Shown: in pieces, positions 60,891 through 64,000 of the stretch
Numbering within the stretch: the first letter of the stretch is position 1
Layout of the letters: each line of letters begins with the position of its first letter
Assembly (NCBI RefSeq): GCF_003148685.1
Contig: NZ_QGGR01000024.1
Span: forward strand, 86,094-150,093
Direction: 5' to 3'
DNA length: 64,000 bases
DNA from: Actinoplanes xinjiangensis
GTDB taxonomy: Bacteria > Actinomycetota > Actinomycetes > Mycobacteriales > Micromonosporaceae
The notes under the pieces: model-generated
The model's input: only the letters and a program-made list of their open reading frames with translations
Databases searched by the model: none
Told to the model about the DNA's origin: nothing
Position numbers and translations under genes: made by a program

Positions 60891-60978
60891 TGGTGTCCGA
60901 GGGGGGACTTGAACCCCCACGCCCGATAAAGGGCACTAGCACCTCAAGCTAGCGCGTCTGCCATTCCGCCACCCGGAC
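60891..60978 (-). tRNA. tRNA-Leu (anticodon GAG), CCA encoded
   Basis: A class II tRNA with a long variable arm (TGCCCTTTATCGGGCGT). Acceptor arms GTCCGGG and CTCGGAC pair with one G-U; the anticodon stem CTAGC/GCTAG encloses the loop TTGAGGT, anticodon GAG; the T-arm has GGGGG-TTCAAGT-CCCCC. The 3' end carries ACCA. It reads CUC codons. Confidence 0.96.
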
Positions 60979-61026
60979 CTGCCTGAATAAGCTAACAAAC
61001 GCTGACCATGGGGTTTCACGGTGGGG

Positions 61027-61683
61027 TCAGGTCGCCGGCTCGGTGTCGCGGAGGCGTTCCAGGCCGTCGAGGATCAGGTCGAGGCCGAACGTGATGTCGG
61101 GGTCGCCGGAGTGCCGACCCTCAGCCACCTGGCGGGTCAGTTCTGCCATGTGTGGGTAGCGATCGCCGGCCAGTAGGTGCTGGTGGGCGGAGGCCGTCTC
61201 GGCGTAGTCGGCCGGCGCTATCGGGAAGGCCAGGCGGCGGAGCGTGTAGCCGTACACATAGCTGTCCATGGTGTTCCAGGCGTAGTCGGCGAGTCTCCAC
61301 GAGAAGCCGGCGCCGCGCAGCACGCCGAGGGTGAAATCGATGTAGCGCAGCATCGATGGGCCGGTGTTGGTGCGTGACATCAGCAGCGGTGGAGCCCATG
61401 GGTGGAGGGTGAACACGCGGAACGCCGCCACACCGCGGTGACGCATCGCCGCCTTCCAGTCCTTGGACGGCTCCGGCAGGTCGATCTCGCTGACCACCAT
61501 GTCGAGGATCCCGGCGAGGACGGCGTCCTTGTTGGCCACGTGCCGGTAGAGCGACATGGCCTCCACGCCGAGTTCGCGGCCCAGGTGCCGCATGGTCAGC
61601 GAATCCGCGCCGCCCGAGTCGGCCAGGGCGAGGGCGGCCTGCAGCACCCGCCGCGTGCTGAGCGGCGCTCGTGAGGTTGGCAT
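61027..61683 (-). CDS. TetR/AcrR-family regulator
   Basis: A 218-residue TetR protein. The DNA-binding part LSTRRVLQAALALADSGGAD, SLTMRHLGRELGVEAMSLYR, HVANKDAVL is canonical and of the TetR_C type; the ligand domain has FTLHPWAPPLLMSRTNTGPS and LDLILDGLERL. It is divergent from the oxidoreductase gene, with a 28-bp palindrome between them, so it almost certainly represses that gene and itself. Confidence 0.92.
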   Translation of the reverse strand: MPTSRAPLSTRRVLQAALALADSGGADSLTMRHLGRELGVEAMSLYRHVANKDAVLAGILDMVVSEIDLPEPSKDWKAAMRHRGVAAFRVFTLHPWAPPLLMSRTNTGPSMLRYIDFTLGVLRGAGFSWRLADYAWNTMDSYVYGYTLRRLAFPIAPADYAETASAHQHLLAGDRYPHMAELTRQVAEGRHSGDPDITFGLDLILDGLERLRDTEPAT

Positions 61684-61734
61684 CTATTCGGCTCTCCGGT
61701 GAGTTGCGGGACGGGTCGACCATACCGCAAGCTT

Positions 61735-61762
61735 GCTTACGACGTAAGCTTACGTCGTAAGC
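61735..61762. promoter_or_regulatory. 28-bp perfect palindromic TetR operator
   Basis: The half-site GCTTACGACGTAAG is followed directly by its exact reverse complement. Each half is itself close to palindromic (CTTACGACGTAAG), giving CTTACG-type repeats that suit two TetR dimers. A small palindrome GCAAGCTTGC (61728-61737) overlaps its left edge. Lies 15 bp before the oxidoreductase ATG. Confidence 0.85.
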
Positions 61763-61777
61763 GGGAGGCGGGGGATC

Positions 61778-62746
61778 ATGAGAGCACTGATTCAATGTGG
61801 GTACGGATCGCCGGGCCAAGTCGCCCTCCAGGAGGTGCCTTCGCCCGCTCCTGGAACCGATGACCTGCTGGTTCGGGTGCAGGCGGCGGGTCTCAACGCC
61901 GCCGATCGGTTCCTGCTGCGGGGCGAGCCCTTCGCGATCCGTGCGCTGGCCGGCGGGCTGCGCAGACCACGTGCCGGATTCGTGGTCGGGCGGGCGCTCG
62001 CGGGGCGGGTGGAGGCGGTCGGCGAGGCCGTCCGGGACTTCGTGGCCGGCGACGAGGTGATGGCCGAGTGCACCGGCGCCATCGGAGAGCTGGCCGTTGT
62101 TCCCGTCGGTATGGCCGCCCGTAAACCGGTCGGGGTCACCTTCGCCGAAGCGGCCGCGCTGCCCATCGCCGGCACCACCGCCCTGGCCGGCGTCCGGCGC
62201 ATCTCCAGCGGGCAGCGGTTCCTCGTCACCGGCGCGTCCGGTGGCATCGGCACCTTCGCTGTGCAACTCGCCGTCGCCAAAGGTGCGACGGTCGCCGGGG
62301 TCTGTTCCGAGCGCAATGCCGCGCTGGTTCGCAAACTGGGCGCTCAGCAGGTCATCGACTACGAGAAGACGGGCGCCGACGACCTGCGTGCGGCGGGGGA
62401 GCGGTTCGACGTGATCCTCGACCTGGCCGGAAACTATCCCGTCGCGGCGCTACGGCGGATACTCGCCCCCGGCGGCACGCTGCTGCTGTCCGTCGGCACC
62501 GGCGGCCGATGGCTGGGCCCAGCCCGCCGTCTGCTCAAAGCCATGATCACCGGCCACCGCCAGGTGCGGGCACTCACCGTCCGTCCAGACCCCGCCGACC
62601 TCTCCGAGCTGGCGACCATGGTCGCCACCGGCCAGATCCGCCCGGTAATCGACGACATCTACCGCCTCGACGAGGCCCCAGCAGCCCTCGACCGTCTCGA
62701 CCGGGGCTGGGTCGCCGGCAAGATCATCGTGGCGGTCGCCGAATGA
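61778..62746 (+). CDS. MDR-family NAD(P)-dependent oxidoreductase (quinone-reductase-like)
   Basis: A 322-residue medium-chain dehydrogenase of the zinc-free quinone oxidoreductase group. MRALIQCGYGSPGQVALQEV is the usual start; EAAALPIAGTTALAGVRRIS precedes the nucleotide-binding RFLVTGASGGIGTFAVQLAV; VIDYEKTGADDLRAAGERFD and ILDLAGNYPVAALRRILAPG follow. The structural-zinc Cys cluster is absent. Controlled by the divergent TetR through the palindrome at 61735. It probably reduces a quinone or enone, possibly the TetR ligand. Confidence 0.9.
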   Translation: MRALIQCGYGSPGQVALQEVPSPAPGTDDLLVRVQAAGLNAADRFLLRGEPFAIRALAGGLRRPRAGFVVGRALAGRVEAVGEAVRDFVAGDEVMAECTGAIGELAVVPVGMAARKPVGVTFAEAAALPIAGTTALAGVRRISSGQRFLVTGASGGIGTFAVQLAVAKGATVAGVCSERNAALVRKLGAQQVIDYEKTGADDLRAAGERFDVILDLAGNYPVAALRRILAPGGTLLLSVGTGGRWLGPARRLLKAMITGHRQVRALTVRPDPADLSELATMVATGQIRPVIDDIYRLDEAPAALDRLDRGWVAGKIIVAVAE

Positions 62747-62772
62747 CCACCCGATCGACATGATCCGCGACG

Positions 62773-63501
62773 GTGACGGCGACGGCGGGCCTGTCCGAAA
62801 CTGGGCCAGCCCGGGCGCTGATGGTCTACGGTGCAACCCTGCTGTTCTATGCTTCGGCGGGGACCTACTGTGTTGCGATGACTATCGCTGACATGGCACG
62901 GCCTGCCAACGAACCAGTCTCCGTTGTGCCCGCACGGCGTCGTGGCCAGCGGGTGGCCGTCGGCGTGTCGATGGCCCTGCTGCTCGTGGCCGGCGGCACG
63001 GTCGCGTCGACCTACTACTACGACAGTGTGCCGTTGGTCGAGAGCGGCATCTCGTACCCGGTCGTGGCCGTTACGGAGCTATCGCCTGCGGTGGTCAACG
63101 CGTTCGTCGCCGCCGTCGACGCGGACTTCTACGATTCCGGAGATTCGTTGATCACTCGGCGGTATGCCGTGGTGGCGGCCGGTGCCGATGAGGAGTCCGG
63201 CTTGCGAACTCGGATCTTGGCGAACAAGGCTGAATCGAGTTACACCAAGGAGGAGATCCTCGATCGCTACCTCAACCGAGCCGACTACGGCCGTGGTGCG
63301 GTCGGCCTCGTCGCCGCCGCGCGGACGTACTTCAACAAGCCGGCGGCGCAACTGACCGTTGCCGAGGCCGCATTGCTCGCGGTGCAGTTGCACCCCGATA
63401 GGCCCACGCCGAGGGACGGTTGGAACCAGGTGCTGGACACCATGGTCGAGCGCGGCTGGTTGGCTGCGGCTGAACGGAGCAGCCTCACCTTCCCCGGCTA
63501 A
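62773..63501 (+). CDS. truncated GT51-like (transglycosylase-domain) protein with altered active site
   Basis: A membrane-anchored protein of up to 242 residues (ATG at 62878 gives 207). After a helix (AVGVSMALLLVAGGTVASTY) comes a GT51-like domain: SPAVVNAFVAAVDADFYDSG where active enzymes have AEDxxFxxHxG, then LRTRILANKAESSYTKEEIL, DRYLNRADYGRGAVGLVAAA, RTYFNKPAAQLTVAEAALLA. The second half keeps the family motifs, but the catalytic Glu of motif 1 is Asp and no transpeptidase domain follows. It may be a regulatory or non-catalytic homologue; also could be called a decayed gene. Confidence 0.65.
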   Translation: MTATAGLSETGPARALMVYGATLLFYASAGTYCVAMTIADMARPANEPVSVVPARRRGQRVAVGVSMALLLVAGGTVASTYYYDSVPLVESGISYPVVAVTELSPAVVNAFVAAVDADFYDSGDSLITRRYAVVAAGADEESGLRTRILANKAESSYTKEEILDRYLNRADYGRGAVGLVAAARTYFNKPAAQLTVAEAALLAVQLHPDRPTPRDGWNQVLDTMVERGWLAAAERSSLTFPG

Positions 63502-63739
63502 GGGCGGCCCCTTATTCGGCAGCGCCTCGACCGTCGCGTCCGACATCGCCTGATCGCCGGTGAACTTTCTGGTTCGAGATCCGCGGGACGCTGGGGTGCA
63601 CGCTTCGAGACGTCCCGGCTTTCACGGCGGCGCGGACGTTCTGGCGGCTCGGCTTCGGGAGAAGGCGCGATGTTCTGGCCGGTGGGGCGTGCGAGGGCAG
63701 TCCGTCAGCGGGGTGGTCTACTAGGCCGTGTCCTGCCGA

Positions 63740-64000
63740 TCACCGAAGCCAGATAACAGCTGCGATGAGCAGCAAGGATGATCGGTAGATGGCGGCGCGT
63801 TTGGCGTAGCGGGTGGCGAGGTCTCTCCATTGCTTGAAACGGTTGAAGCAGCGTTCCACGACATTTCTCTGCCGGTAGATCTCTTTGTCGAACCTCGGCC
63901 GGCGTCCGCCGCGGCTGCCTTTGGCGGCCCGGCGGGCGATCTGGTCCGAGCGTTCCGGGATGGTGTGTGCGATACCGCGGCGCCGCAGCCGACGGCGGGT
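63740..64000 (-). CDS. IS5-type transposase (C-terminal part; runs off the window)
   Basis: The last 86 codons of a transposase: GIAHTIPERSDQIARRAAKG, then RPRFDKEIYRQRNVVERCFN (Y-(2)R-(3)E signature) and RFKQWRDLATRYAKRAAIYR, ending WLR-stop at 63740. The stop is followed by CTAGGCCGTGTCCTG-like terminal bases near 63721-63735, a likely element end. The reading is undamaged, so the copy may be intact and mobile. Confidence 0.88.
   Translation of the reverse strand, partial: TRRRLRRRGIAHTIPERSDQIARRAAKGSRGGRRPRFDKEIYRQRNVVERCFNRFKQWRDLATRYAKRAAIYRSSLLLIAAVIWLR

Noticed and set aside
1..64000. CRISPR arrays, phage genes or restriction-type defence systems
   Set aside because: No regularly spaced repeats, no phage structural genes and no recognisable defence cassette were seen; the only candidate, the NTPase-like front at 59117, is truncated.

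Overview
High-GC actinobacterial DNA, most likely from a motile member of the Micromonosporaceae (Actinoplanes-like). The support is the GC-rich codon use, GTG starts, PaaX, Spo0M and DUF1996 proteins, a methyl-accepting chemotaxis protein behind a FliA-like promoter, and large secreted CBM-bearing polysaccharidases. The organism is an inference; no rRNA is present.

Layout. (1) 1-7910: a small-molecule gene set. A leftward operon encodes a flavin monooxygenase-like protein, an O-methyltransferase and the E1 alpha and beta subunits of a 2-oxoacid dehydrogenase. It faces a divergent DUF1116 (AllG/YlbE-type) gene, and a heterodimeric ABC exporter follows. (2) 8571-14879: pectin-arabinan genes (pectin methylesterase, two GH43 arabinanases, a dead esterase and a PaaX-type regulator). 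Three near-identical LacI-like operators lie upstream of the three intact enzyme genes. (3) 15094-25025: mixed chromosomal genes, including a secreted endo/exonuclease-like protein and a metal cluster (ZIP transporter, Spo0M, two CNNM/CorC proteins, MerR), plus transposase scraps. (4) 25364-46094: a rhamnogalacturonan/galactan-degrading island. A leftward operon encodes PL11 lyase, GH53 galactanase, an SGNH esterase and CE12 esterase. Rightward units encode a PL9 remnant, GH43, an alpha/beta hydrolase and GH5. Almost all carry the same ~120-residue CBM35-like module, N-terminal in the leftward genes and C-terminal in the rightward ones. A GntP permease, a second PaaX regulator with a third PaaX remnant, a DUF1996 protein and a PQQ-type sugar dehydrogenase are interspersed. 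(5) 46182-64000: a TAP-like hydrolase, an XRE/membrane pair, a cluster of broken insertion sequences fused to a Spo0M tail, a chemoreceptor, a NarL-type two-component system divergent from an MMPL transporter, a phosphotransferase, a mosaic of fragments abutting tRNA-Leu(GAG), a TetR/oxidoreductase pair with a 28-bp palindrome, a GT51-like protein and an IS5-type transposase running off the end.

How the genes work together: the secreted enzymes of regions 2 and 4 would de-esterify pectin, cut the rhamnogalacturonan-I backbone and strip its arabinan and galactan side chains. At least two regulatory signatures tie them together: a TGTTAACG-type operator (region 2) and a repeated TCGATTGACA promoter block (region 4). 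The pectin island is strongly reshuffled, with at least four enzyme or regulator remnants, which points to active gain, loss and module swapping.
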